From contig NZ_WTEX01000008.1 in NCBI RefSeq assembly GCF_009795845.1, positions 1 to 64,000 on the forward strand: a DNA stretch of 64,000 nucleotides. The letters run 5' to 3'. The position numbers and the translations under genes were made by a program. How positions within the stretch are numbered: position 1 is the first letter of the stretch; each line of letters begins with the position of its first letter. The stretch is from Gilliamella sp. Lep-s35. GTDB taxonomy: Bacteria > Pseudomonadota > Gammaproteobacteria > Enterobacterales > Orbaceae. The notes under the pieces are model-generated. The model worked only from the letters and a program-made list of their open reading frames with translations. It searched no databases and was not told where the DNA came from. Shown piece after piece: positions 9,002-17,505 of this stretch.

Positions 9002-10082
9002 TCACGCTGCCTGTTTTTGTGTTTTAAATTCAATCGGCGTCATATTATTTAATGCCTCATGCGGTCTTTCGGTATTATAAATCGTTAACCATTCTTCAGT
9101 CATTCTCCTTGCTTGCTCTAGGTTGTTAAAAAGATATAAATCTAACACCTCGGTTCGATAAGTTCGGTTAAATCGTTCAATATAGCCATTTTGATAAGGG
9201 CTACCGGGCTGGATATAATCAATGGTTATATCATGTGATTTAGCCCAGTTTATAAAGGTTTTTCCAGTAAATTCCGGCCCATTATCGACCCGTATTTTTA
9301 ATGGATAACCATGGTATTGAGCGAGTTTATCCAGATAACGAATGATTCTACCTGCAGGTAAACTGACTGCAATATCAATACCTAACGCCTCACGATTAAA
9401 GTCATCTATCACATTGAATGTCCTAAAGCGACGTTGATTTTGACTGCTGTCACTCATAAAATCCATTGACCAACATTCACCTTGCTTATTGGTGACTAAT
9501 AACCTTTCCGGGCATCGTGGAGGAATGCGTTTTTTCGCTTTACCCTGAGATTAAGTTTTAATTGGCAATACACCCGATACACCCGTTTATGATTCCATTT
9601 ATAGCCGAGCTTTCTGATACGATTAAAGCATTTAGGAAAGCCCCAACGTAAATGTCTTTCTGCGATATCGCTCAATATCGCAATAATCATCGAGTCATCC
9701 GGTAACTTAGGTTGATAATAGTAAGCACAACGGCTTAAGCCAACAATGGCACAACTCATAGTAATAGTAACTGAATGATTTTGTTGTAGTTGCTGTGCCC
9801 ACGTTTTACGTGCTGTTGTGGGCACTAAAGCTTTTTTATGATTTCTTCCTGAAGCTGGGATTTCAAACTTAACTCAGCAACCATCTGTTTAAGTTTGCGC
9901 TTTTCTGCCTCAAGCTCTTTTTAGCGTTTGATATCTGAGCTTTCCATTCCGCCATATTTTTCTCGCCACTTATAAAAAGTCGAGTTGCCCATGCCATATT
10001 TACGGCACAGTTCTTTAACCGGAATACCTGCTTCTGCTTCTTTTAATATCGATACAATTTGGTGTTCAGTCATTTTTTTCAT
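9002..10082 (-). pseudogene. IS3-family transposase OrfA-OrfB, inactivated by a nonsense codon and a frameshift
   Basis: OrfA starts at 10082 (MKKMTEHQIVSILKEAEAG) with an HTH, but codon 54 is TAA (9921-9923) inside DIKR-(stop)-KELEAEK. The frame then reaches the slip site A-AAA-AAG and would pass by -1 into OrfB (ALVPTTARKTW). OrfB is broken again at the T6/A6 run 9530-9535, where one base is missing (KRK followed by RIPPRCPERL only after correction). The catalytic core is otherwise kept: SMDFMSD, VDNGPEF and YIERFNR supply the D-D-E triad. This copy cannot make an active transposase. Confidence 0.85.
9831..9837 (-). other. Programmed -1 frameshift site A-AAA-AAG
   Basis: On the reverse strand the bases read ATA-AAA-AAG-CTT-TAG in the OrfA frame; slipping back one base at AAAAAAG gives AAA-GCT-TTA and enters OrfB. 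This is the classic IS3-family arrangement for making the OrfAB fusion. Confidence 0.75.
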
Positions 10083-10156
10083 GTTTAAATCCTCTTTACT
10101 TTTATCATAGAGAATTTTCTACTTTTTTGTTGTGCTATTTTAGGGGGACAGTTACA

Positions 10157-10450
10157 ATGAATCGAGTTATGGTTGTTTTTTGCAGAATTATTATAACTCA
10201 TATCATGCCGTCTAAAAAATAATCACGAAAGATCAACACGCCCTATAAACAGCGCAAGGAATTTCTATACTCCCTTCAAATGTTCATAAGTGTATTTCTA
10301 CATGTCTTGCTCAAAAAATAATTCTATCCGATTTTTATCTGTCATAATAGCCTTAAGAGTTTAATTTGTTTTGATAATTTTTGTTCATTAATTTATCTAT
10401 CATCTCTTTTTGAGCCCCAAAATTTAAAATATCGGAACAAGTAAAGGGTA
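10157..10450. other. Gene-free stretch between the IS copy and the nitrite operon
   Basis: No coding frame of note is seen. A 26-base segment at 10244-10269 resembles the IS481-type end at 807-832 (21 of 26 bases). The rest shows no promoter or hairpin I would defend. It probably consists of eroded mobile DNA at the boundary with core genes. Confidence 0.5.
10244..10269. repeat. Diverged IS481-type end
   Basis: TATAAACAGCGCAAGGAATT and the following bases align with the IS481-type terminal sequence at 807-832. No transposase piece of that family is next to it, so it would be a solo end. Confidence 0.3.
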
Positions 10451-11821
10451 TCACGTAGAAAACCAATTAAGCTTTTCACGTAATGCGACAACAGGTCCAA
10501 TAATAATTAGGCTTGGGCTACGAGCTTGCAATGATAGTTGTGTTAAATTACCTAACACGCCTGATACCACTTTTTGCTTTGTTGTGGTGCCCTCCTCAAC
10601 AATCGCAACAGGTACGTTTGCATCCATACCATATTTAATTAGCTGTTTTTCGATATTTTCTGCTTGAGACAATCCCATATAAAAAACTAAAGTTTGTTTT
10701 TCTGCAGCTAAACTTTGCCAATCAAGATGGCTTCCATCTTTTAAATGACCAGTAATTAAACGCACACTATGAGCATAATCTCGATGTGTTAACGGAATTC
10801 CGCTATAGGCAGAACATCCCGAAGCCGCAGTAATACCAGGCACGACAGAAAATGGAATATCTGCATTAAATAAGGTTTCAAGCTCTTCACCGCCACGACC
10901 AAAAATAAACGGATCGCCCCCTTTTAAGCGAACAACACGCTTACCTTTCTTCGCTTGCTGTAAAAGAATTTGGTTTATTTGTTCTTGAGGAACACAATGA
11001 AATCCAGCCCGTTTACCTACGAAGATGCGCTGAGCATCTCGCCTAGCAAGATTCATAATGTCATCGGATACTAATCTATCATACACAATAATGTCTGCTT
11101 GCTGAATTTGCTGTAATCCCTTTATCGTCAGCAATCCTGCATCACCAGGTCCTGCTCCAACTAAAACAACCTCACCTCGGGAATCAAGCGATAGATCAAA
11201 TAGCTCATTGGTCAGCCTTTCAACGCGATCTGAGTCATTATTTGCAATCGCCTGAGCTAATCTATCATGAGAAAACAATCGCTCCCAAAAGCGACGACGG
11301 GCAGCCATGGTTTGATAAGTTATTTTAACTTTATTGCGTAAATAGCCTGCATATTTAGCTAATTTACCTAAATGCTGAGGTAAAATAGACTCTAATTTTT
11401 CTCGTAGTAATCTAGCCAAAACAGGAGCATGTCCTTCTGAAGAAACGGCTACCATAATAGGGGAACGATCAATAATTGAAGGCATTATGAAACTGCCCTC
11501 TTTTGCTGAATCAACAACATTGCAAAAAACGCATCGTTTTTCAGCCTCAATACTTACTGTTTTATTTGTTTCAGGGCTGTTTGTTGCAGCAATGACTAAC
11601 CATTTATTATCAAGTAATTGAGCATCAAATTCACCTTGCTGTAACACTAACTGCTTTTGCTCCTGCCAGCATAAAAATTGCTCATTAAACTCAAGTGCAT
11701 TAACCGTTAACCTAGCGCCAGCTTCAAGCAATAGCCGAGCTTTCCGCTCGGCTATTTCACCACCACCAACTAGCAGGCAGTTTCGGTTTTCTAACTTACA
11801 AAATAGTGGAAAATAATCCAT
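10451..11821 (-). CDS. cysG: Siroheme synthase CysG
   Basis: This trifunctional enzyme methylates uroporphyrinogen III (SAM-dependent), oxidises precorrin-2 (NAD+) and inserts Fe2+ to give siroheme, the cofactor of NirB. The N-terminal dehydrogenase/chelatase half (1-210) starts with the NAD fold [20 protein letters not shown]. The C-terminal methyltransferase half (from about 215) has [15 protein letters not shown] and [16 protein letters not shown]. At 456 residues it matches E. coli CysG (457). It is the last gene of nirB-nirD-nirC-cysG, the same order as in E. coli, 37 bases after nirC. Confidence 0.96.
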   Translation of the reverse strand: MDYFPLFCKLENRNCLLVGGGEIAERKARLLLEAGARLTVNALEFNEQFLCWQEQKQLVLQQGEFDAQLLDNKWLVIAATNSPETNKTVSIEAEKRCVFCNVVDSAKEGSFIMPSIIDRSPIMVAVSSEGHAPVLARLLREKLESILPQHLGKLAKYAGYLRNKVKITYQTMAARRRFWERLFSHDRLAQAIANNDSDRVERLTNELFDLSLDSRGEVVLVGAGPGDAGLLTIKGLQQIQQADIIVYDRLVSDDIMNLARRDAQRIFVGKRAGFHCVPQEQINQILLQQAKKGKRVVRLKGGDPFIFGRGGEELETLFNADIPFSVVPGITAASGCSAYSGIPLTHRDYAHSVRLITGHLKDGSHLDWQSLAAEKQTLVFYMGLSQAENIEKQLIKYGMDANVPVAIVEEGTTTKQKVVSGVLGNLTQLSLQARSPSLIIIGPVVALREKLNWFST

Positions 11822-11858
11822 AAAACCTCAATACTTATCCTTTATAATTATGCTGAGA

Positions 11859-12626
11859 TTATGGTCGCTCAGCTTTAGGTGTAGCATACCAATATCCTAA
11901 TCCCATAAAAATAGCACCAGAAACAATATTACCCAACGAGACCCAAAGTAAATTATGACCAATGCCAGTTAATGTATAAGCCTCACTATGGTGACCAAAC
12001 CAAGAAAGTGAAAAAAGTGTCATATTAGCAACAGAGTGTTCATACCCACAAGCAATAAACGCTAGCAAACACCACCAAATCGCAATAAATTTTGCCGAGC
12101 CTTCTACCCGATTAGCCATCCAAATCGCTAAACAAACTAGCCAGTTACATAAAATACCCCTAAAAAATAATGCCGAAGCTGAAGCTGATGTTTTTGCTAA
12201 AGCTGCTGCATGTACCAAACTAGTATCCGTTGATAATAGCGGTGTTGCAGCATAAAAATACAATGCAGCAACAAAAATTGAACCTAATAAATTTCCTAAC
12301 CATGTTTGCGGCAATACTGTCCACATTTGGGTATGAGTAATTTTTTTGCATTTTACTCCTAGAGTTAAAAACATGGTATGCCCTGTAAATAACTCAGAAC
12401 CTGCAATTACAACCAATGTTAAAGCAATGCCAAACGTTGCCCCCATAAGTAAAGGTCTTATTGATGGATCAACAAGGTTTCCTAAAGTAAAAATCAAAAT
12501 AATACCTATTCCTACATAAGCCCCTGCCATAGCTGAGCTTAACCAAAAGCCAAATGGATTATTTTTTGCCAAACTGACAATACGCGCTGCATTAGCAGCA
12601 CATTTATTAATCGTATCGGTATACAT
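11859..12626 (-). CDS. nirC: Nitrite transporter NirC (formate/nitrite transporter family)
   Basis: The 255 residues form six predicted membrane helices of the FNT fold, a pentameric inner-membrane channel for nitrite. Family features include NPFGFWLSSAMAGAYVGIGI near residue 25, GSELFTGHTMFL near 86, LVCLAIWMA near 163 and GYEHSVANM near 193, where the central His of FNT pores sits. It follows nirD by 26 bases and precedes cysG, so its substrate is almost surely nitrite rather than formate. Confidence 0.94.
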   Translation of the reverse strand: MYTDTINKCAANAARIVSLAKNNPFGFWLSSAMAGAYVGIGIILIFTLGNLVDPSIRPLLMGATFGIALTLVVIAGSELFTGHTMFLTLGVKCKKITHTQMWTVLPQTWLGNLLGSIFVAALYFYAATPLLSTDTSLVHAAALAKTSASASALFFRGILCNWLVCLAIWMANRVEGSAKFIAIWWCLLAFIACGYEHSVANMTLFSLSWFGHHSEAYTLTGIGHNLLWVSLGNIVSGAIFMGLGYWYATPKAERP

Positions 12627-12652
12627 AAATATTTATCCTTTTTAAAATATAG

Positions 12653-12985
12653 TTATTGCGATTTTACTTGCACTTCACCATTATCATTAACTTTTACATC
12701 ATAATGAGTGACAGAATATTGCTCATCATCCAGACAATAACCATCTTTTAAACGAAAACGTTGTTTTTTAAGCGGACTTGCCACCCATAACTCATTTTCA
12801 TGTTCTGCGATAATGCCACGCGATAAAACACTTGCCTTAGCAAACGGGTCAATATTACTAATTGCATAAATTTCAGCATTATTATAAGGACGAAAGATAG
12901 CCACATGTTCATTACCAACAAGCGCACAAACACCTGTGCCTGGCAAAATCTCATCAAGCTTACAAACTGTTATCCATTGGCTCAT
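12653..12985 (-). CDS. nirD: Nitrite reductase (NADH) small subunit NirD
   Basis: The 110 residues form a Rieske-fold accessory subunit of the cytoplasmic NADH-nitrite reductase. It shows the family's GTGVCALVGNEHVAIF and ASPLKKQRFRLKDGYCLDD segments but not the Cys/His cluster ligands of true Rieske proteins, which is normal for NirD. The gene begins 1 base after the nirB stop codon, so the two are almost certainly translated together. Confidence 0.94.
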   Translation of the reverse strand: MSQWITVCKLDEILPGTGVCALVGNEHVAIFRPYNNAEIYAISNIDPFAKASVLSRGIIAEHENELWVASPLKKQRFRLKDGYCLDDEQYSVTHYDVKVNDNGEVQVKSQ

Positions 12986-12986
12986 A

Positions 12987-15509
12987 TTATTCCCCTAACA
13001 TTACTTTACGTTCTTCTGCGGTAGCTGGGCGATGCTGATCACGCTCAGGTACGATTTGGACATTCTCATCACGTTTGTTACTATTAATAAAATGAGAAAA
13101 TCGAATTTGACCTTCTGTATTTTCAACCGCTTCCTTCCATTCACATACCATTAATTTGCGTAAACGTGCCATTTCATTTTCTAGTTCTGCATTAATACCG
13201 AGTTTATCGTCAATAATAACACTGCGCAAATAATCAATGCCGCCTTCAAGATTTTCAAGCCAAACCGATGTGCGTTGTAACTTATCGGCAGTACGAATGT
13301 AAAACATAAGGAAACGATCGATATATTGAATAAGTGTATTTTTATCAAGATCAGCAGCAAGTAAATCGGCGTGACGAGGTTTCATACCACCATTACCACA
13401 AACGTAAAGGTTCCAACCTTTTTCTGTGGCAATAACACCAATATCTTTACCTTGAGCCTCAGCACATTCACGCGTACAACCCGATACACCTAGCTTAAAT
13501 TTATGTGGTGCACGAATACCTTTATAGCGATTTTCAAGCTCAACCCCCAAACCAACACTATCGCCCACACCAAATCGACACCAAGTACTACCAACACAAG
13601 TTTTTGCCATTCGTAATGCTTTGGCATAAGCATAACCGCTCTCGAAACCAGCATCAATTAGCTCTTTCCAAATAGCAGGAAGATCATCTTTTTGTGCACC
13701 AAATAAACCAATACGTTGTGAGCCGGTAATTTTAGAATAAAGATTATATTTTTTAGCTATTTGACCAACAGCAATTAATCCTTCTGGCGTGATTTCACCA
13801 CCTGCACTACGCGGAATCACCGAATATGTCCCATTTTTTTGAATATTGCCTAAGAAAATATCATTACTATCTTGTAGAGGAATCAAATTATCTTTAAGAA
13901 TATAATCATTCCAACATGATGCTAATAACGAACCAACTGTTGGTTTACAAACCTCACAGCCATAGCCTTGTCCATGTTTTTTAATCACCTGTTCAAAAGA
14001 CGTTAAGCCCTCAACACGGATAAGATGATATAACTCCTGACGAGAATATTTAAAATGTTCACATAATGCATTGCTAACCTCGATCCCTTGCTTAGCTAAC
14101 TCCAAGTTCAGAATTTGAGTAACTAATGGAATACAACCACCACAGCCTGTTCCTGCTTTGGTTTCAGCTTTTATTGCGGCAACGGTATGGCAACCGGCAT
14201 TAATGGCATGAATAATTTTTTCTTTTGTCACATCAAAACATGAACAAATTTGAGCAGAATCAGGAAGCGCATCAACGCCCATAGCCGGTTTTGCACCTGC
14301 ATGTGCTGGCAATATTAACGTATCTGGATGTTCAGGTAGCTCCATATCATTAAGCATTAATTGCAGTAAATTGCTATAATCTGATGTGTCGCCAACTAAT
14401 ACTGCACCTAAAAGCTTTTTATTGTCGCTAGAAACAACTAACTTCTTATAAACTGATGCGGTTTCATCTAAATAAACATAACTACGGCTACCAATTGTTT
14501 TTGCTTTGGCATCACCAATACTTCCAACGTCTACGCCCATCAGTTTCAATTTAGCACTCATATCTGCACCTTCAAATTTGGCAGATTCACCCATTAAATG
14601 AGCTAAGGCAATCTGAGCCATTTTATAGCCTGGTGCAACTAAACCAAAAACCTTGTTTTGCCAACAAGCACATTCGCCTATAGCATAAATATCGGGATCG
14701 GATGTTTGGCAATAATCATTAATCACAATTCCGCCACGAGGTCCAATATCTAGCTCACATTCTTGCGCTAATTTGTCGTTTGCCCGAATCCCTGTCGAAA
14801 AAACAATAAAATCGACTTCAAGTGCCGAGCCATCTGCAAATTGCATAATTTTGCCTTCAGGGGTATGAATAATTTCTTGGGTATTCTTACTGGTATGGAC
14901 ACCAACCCCCATCTCTTCAATTTTTCGACGTAATTGCTCGCCGCCCATGGCATCAAGCTGTTCTGCCATAAGTACTGGAGCAAATTCAACCACATGCGTT
15001 TGCATACCTAAGTTTTTCAACGCACCAGCCGCTTCAAGCCCTAATAATCCACCACCTACAACCGCACCTTTTTTACTGCGCGTTGCACATTCCCCAATCG
15101 CATCAAGATCTTCAATCGTACGATAAACAAAACAATCCGAACCATCGGCGCCTTTAATTGGTGGAACCCAAGGATAAGAGCCTGTCGCAATAATTAATTT
15201 ATCATAAGCAACAATTCGCCCTTGTTGAGAGTGAATCTCCTTACGTTGACGATTAATTAAAATAGCCCGTTCATTAAGTAAGACTTTAATATTATTCTCT
15301 TCGTATAAACCTTCACGAACTAGAGAAAGCGCTTCTGCTGTGTGGCCAGAAAAATAAGAAGAAAGGTGCACCCGATCATAGGCAAGTCGTGGTTCTTCAC
15401 AAAATATAGTAATATTAAACTGATTAGACTGTGCTTTATCGATTAATTCTTCAACAAAACGATGCCCAACCATCCCATTACCAATAATAACGAGATTGGT
15501 TTTACTCAT
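12987..15509 (-). CDS. nirB: Nitrite reductase (NADH) large subunit NirB
   Basis: This 840-residue cytoplasmic enzyme reduces nitrite to ammonium with NADH. Domains in order: FAD (IGNGMVGHRFVEEL near 8), NAD (VGGGLLGLEAAGAL near 150), a BFD-like [2Fe-2S] region (CSCFDVTKEKI and GTGCGGC, about 420-460), and a siroheme/4Fe-4S domain with the ligands C-x5-C in CVGSTWC and C-x3-C in GCTREC. The start is ATG at 15507-15509 with GGAG upstream; an in-frame TTG at 15521 lies before this ribosome site and is rejected. First gene of nirBDC-cysG. Confidence 0.96.
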   Translation of the reverse strand: MSKTNLVIIGNGMVGHRFVEELIDKAQSNQFNITIFCEEPRLAYDRVHLSSYFSGHTAEALSLVREGLYEENNIKVLLNERAILINRQRKEIHSQQGRIVAYDKLIIATGSYPWVPPIKGADGSDCFVYRTIEDLDAIGECATRSKKGAVVGGGLLGLEAAGALKNLGMQTHVVEFAPVLMAEQLDAMGGEQLRRKIEEMGVGVHTSKNTQEIIHTPEGKIMQFADGSALEVDFIVFSTGIRANDKLAQECELDIGPRGGIVINDYCQTSDPDIYAIGECACWQNKVFGLVAPGYKMAQIALAHLMGESAKFEGADMSAKLKLMGVDVGSIGDAKAKTIGSRSYVYLDETASVYKKLVVSSDNKKLLGAVLVGDTSDYSNLLQLMLNDMELPEHPDTLILPAHAGAKPAMGVDALPDSAQICSCFDVTKEKIIHAINAGCHTVAAIKAETKAGTGCGGCIPLVTQILNLELAKQGIEVSNALCEHFKYSRQELYHLIRVEGLTSFEQVIKKHGQGYGCEVCKPTVGSLLASCWNDYILKDNLIPLQDSNDIFLGNIQKNGTYSVIPRSAGGEITPEGLIAVGQIAKKYNLYSKITGSQRIGLFGAQKDDLPAIWKELIDAGFESGYAYAKALRMAKTCVGSTWCRFGVGDSVGLGVELENRYKGIRAPHKFKLGVSGCTRECAEAQGKDIGVIATEKGWNLYVCGNGGMKPRHADLLAADLDKNTLIQYIDRFLMFYIRTADKLQRTSVWLENLEGGIDYLRSVIIDDKLGINAELENEMARLRKLMVCEWKEAVENTEGQIRFSHFINSNKRDENVQIVPERDQHRPATAEERKVMLGE

Positions 15510-15602
15510 ACAAAACTCCAATTTTATTTTAATTTAATGATTTAATTTTATTTTGATAACATTGTATGAAACTTTGTACAGATTATAACTACCCTCAAGA
15601 AT

Positions 15603-15618
15603 TACCACTTTGGTAGTA
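15603..15618. promoter_or_regulatory. Possible NarL/NarP 7-2-7 site upstream of nirB
   Basis: TACCACT-TT-GGTAGTA is a pair of inverted heptamers with 2-base spacing, close to but not exact against TACYYMT. It is about 100 bases before the nirB ATG, a distance at which nitrate-responsive regulators act in E. coli. No convincing FNR box was found. The assignment is tentative. Confidence 0.35.
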
Positions 15619-15698
15619 AGAATAATAATTTTAAAAAATATCCCATGAATTACGCTTACTTAACAATAACTAAAAGCAGACAATATTGATAAAAACAT

Positions 15699-15710
15699 CC
15701 GACTAAATTA
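15699..15710. promoter_or_regulatory. Third, partial copy of the MarR-type operator motif
   Basis: CCGACTAAATTA repeats the right half of the palindromes at 15768 and 16338 and lies in the nirB-marR divergent region, 100 bases before the marR start. Confidence 0.4.
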
Positions 15711-15767
15711 CTTAACTCTTCTATAAAAAATTAAAAAAAGTTGCCAAGTATCATTAAATTTATATAA

Positions 15768-15779
15768 TTAGCCGACTAA
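15768..15779. promoter_or_regulatory. Palindromic operator candidate before marR
   Basis: TTAGCCGACTAA (TTAG-N4-CTAA) is embedded in a 20-base segment repeated with one change before the adaptor gene at 16354. It ends 19 bases before the regulator's start codon, where bound protein would block transcription. MarR proteins bind such palindromes of 12-20 bases and usually repress themselves and their neighbours. Confidence 0.65.
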
Positions 15780-15798
15780 ATAAATTGAGTAATGACAA

Positions 15799-16296
15799 TT
15801 GAACTATAATTCAAGAACACTGCCTTCTCGTGAAACCTTAGCACGAGCACAAAGATTTAATGATGATATTGTTGAAGTATCAGGGGTTGATCTGGTGCTA
15901 AGTTTAATCACAACAGCTGATTTAATTCGCGCTAATATCTACGCACAATTAGATAAAGATTATGGTGTGTCTGAAGGTAAGTTTGCCTTACTGATGTCAT
16001 TGTTTTCGGAAGGCGAAACCTGTGCCAGTGATTTAGCACTGCGTATAGGCGTTACACCCGCTACGGTATCTGTTATGGTTAAACGAATGTTATCAGTATC
16101 TGAGCCATTAATTTCAATGTCAAAAAATAGTGATGATGGTCGTTCACGTCTAATCGCATTAACAAATGCGGGGGAAAGACTAATTCAAAATGCATTACCC
16201 AATCACCTAAAAGCAATCCGCGCTTTTGCGCAAGTACTAGATTCGCAAGAACAAGAATCCTTAATATTAATGTTACGAAAATTATTACGAAAATAG
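15799..16296 (+). CDS. MarR-family transcriptional regulator
   Basis: The 165-residue winged-helix dimer (residues about 35-140) contains the recognition region ASDLALRIGVTPATVSVMVKRML and the wing ISMSKNSDDGRSRLIALT. The DxR wing motif is kept as DDGRS. It reads away from nirB and is followed 57 bases later by an adaptor and a permease gene, so it probably represses an efflux system and senses its substrate. The only in-frame start is TTG at 15799 with a poor ribosome site; ATG at 15792 is out of frame. Identical palindromes precede this gene and the next. Confidence 0.85.
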   Translation: MNYNSRTLPSRETLARAQRFNDDIVEVSGVDLVLSLITTADLIRANIYAQLDKDYGVSEGKFALLMSLFSEGETCASDLALRIGVTPATVSVMVKRMLSVSEPLISMSKNSDDGRSRLIALTNAGERLIQNALPNHLKAIRAFAQVLDSQEQESLILMLRKLLRK

Positions 16297-16337
16297 CCGT
16301 ATTTAAAATACTCAACGGTTATTTTTTATTTAAATAA

Positions 16338-16349
16338 TTAGCTGACTAA
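16338..16349. promoter_or_regulatory. Palindromic operator candidate before the adaptor gene
   Basis: TTAGCTGACTAA differs by one base from the copy before marR, and the flanking bases (TAA on the left, ATAAAT on the right) are also shared. It ends only 4 bases before the first possible ATG of the adaptor, so it may cover the promoter and ribosome site. Confidence 0.65.
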
Positions 16350-16353
16350 ATAA

Positions 16354-17505
16354 ATGGAAAATAAGCTATCTATGAATATGAAAAATGCAGAGATGAAAAA
16401 AAATATCAAAATCCCACTTATCTTTTTACTCCTTTTAATTTTTGGCTCATTCTTAATTTTCTTAGGATCAAGGAATGATGCCGTAACGGTTGCAAAAAGT
16501 ATCAAATCGGGAGTATTAACCGCTGACGAAATTAATATTGCCTTTCAAAATGTCGGCGGAAAAGTCACCAAACGTTTTGTGCAAGAATCACAAATGGTAA
16601 AAAAAGGTGATCCACTTATGCAGTTAGAAGATATTGATACCAAGCTAGCTATCGATCGCATGCAAGCACTTGTTGATAGCCAAAAGGCCGCAGTTAATCA
16701 AGAACAAGCTGCTATCAAAATTACAGAGAATGAAACTAACCTTTCAGAATTATCAACTTGGCGCAAGATTGAAGAAATGCAAGCCAATTTAGAAGCCGCA
16801 AAATCTGCTCAATATTTAGCTAACATTGAATTTGATCGCCAAACACAATTACGCAAAACAGGTGGTAACTCACAATCGCAACTGGATAACGCCCGTCATG
16901 CCTTTACTGCCGCCAAAATGCAAGTTGTTCAAATCGAAAGTCAATTATCGACTTTAATGATTGGCGCAACACCTGAGCAAATTAGCCAATTTCAGCAAAC
17001 AAAAAAGGCAACAGGTATGACAATACAATCTATCACTATTGCACGCCAAAAACTCGAAAACCGCAAAAATCAACTTGCCCAAATACAAGCACAACTGGCA
17101 CAAGGCGAAGCCGAATTAAAACAATTACAGCTCAATAATGAACGGTTAACATTAAAAGCCCCTGAAGATGGCAAAGTATTAAAACTTATGTTTGAAGATG
17201 GCGAAATGGTACCCAATGGCGCACCAGCTGTATTATTAGAAACCGATCGTAAATATATCGATATTTATGTAAATGAAAAGATGGTTAATGATTACCAACC
17301 AGACACAACTGTTACAGCGAATGTGATTGCGCTTAATAAAGAAGTAAAAGGAAAAGTTCGCTTTGCCACAGCAGCGCCATCTTTTGCTGATTTACGAATG
17401 ACACGAGAACGAGGACAAGCTGATTTAACTTCTTATCAAGTTAGAATTTATATCGAACCAATACCAAAACTATTAACAGGCATGACACTTGAGGTTGAAA
17501 AATGA
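16354..17505 (+). CDS. HlyD-family periplasmic adaptor (EmrA/YhiI type)
   Basis: This is a 383-residue membrane fusion protein with an N-terminal anchor helix (about 20-40, IPLIFLLLLIFGSFLIFLG), a lipoyl-like half (near 60-85), a long coiled-coil hairpin (about 100-240) and the second lipoyl/beta-barrel part (LTLKAPEDGKVLKLMFEDGEMV). It would join an inner-membrane pump to an outer-membrane channel. The coding region overlaps the permease gene by 4 bases. Possible starts are ATG at 16354, 16372 and 16393; none has a strong ribosome site. No outer-membrane channel gene is adjacent. Confidence 0.88.
   Translation: MENKLSMNMKNAEMKKNIKIPLIFLLLLIFGSFLIFLGSRNDAVTVAKSIKSGVLTADEINIAFQNVGGKVTKRFVQESQMVKKGDPLMQLEDIDTKLAIDRMQALVDSQKAAVNQEQAAIKITENETNLSELSTWRKIEEMQANLEAAKSAQYLANIEFDRQTQLRKTGGNSQSQLDNARHAFTAAKMQVVQIESQLSTLMIGATPEQISQFQQTKKATGMTIQSITIARQKLENRKNQLAQIQAQLAQGEAELKQLQLNNERLTLKAPEDGKVLKLMFEDGEMVPNGAPAVLLETDRKYIDIYVNEKMVNDYQPDTTVTANVIALNKEVKGKVRFATAAPSFADLRMTRERGQADLTSYQVRIYIEPIPKLLTGMTLEVEK

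Larger units (their letters stand above)
8962..10156 (-). mobile_element. IS3-family insertion sequence, degenerate copy (about 1195 bp)
   Basis: The ends are TGTAAATACCCC at 8962 and, on the reverse strand, TGTAACTGTCCC from 10156, so both follow the 5'-TGTA rule of the family. It encodes OrfA and OrfB in the usual overlapping arrangement with an A-AAA-AAG slip site (9831-9837). Bases next to the two ends do not form a clean direct repeat (AAT at 8959-8961 against ATG at 10157-10159), and the interrupted IS1182 gene does not resume, so one side was rearranged after insertion. Confidence 0.85.

Noticed and set aside
12987-15521. nirB starting at the in-frame TTG (15521)
   Set aside because: The TTG lies upstream of a GGAG ribosome site that serves ATG 15507-15509; the extra residues MEFC do not belong to the FAD-binding start.
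15551-15566. FNR site in the nirB promoter region
   Set aside because: Only one half (ATCAA on the reverse strand) is good; the other half has three mismatches.
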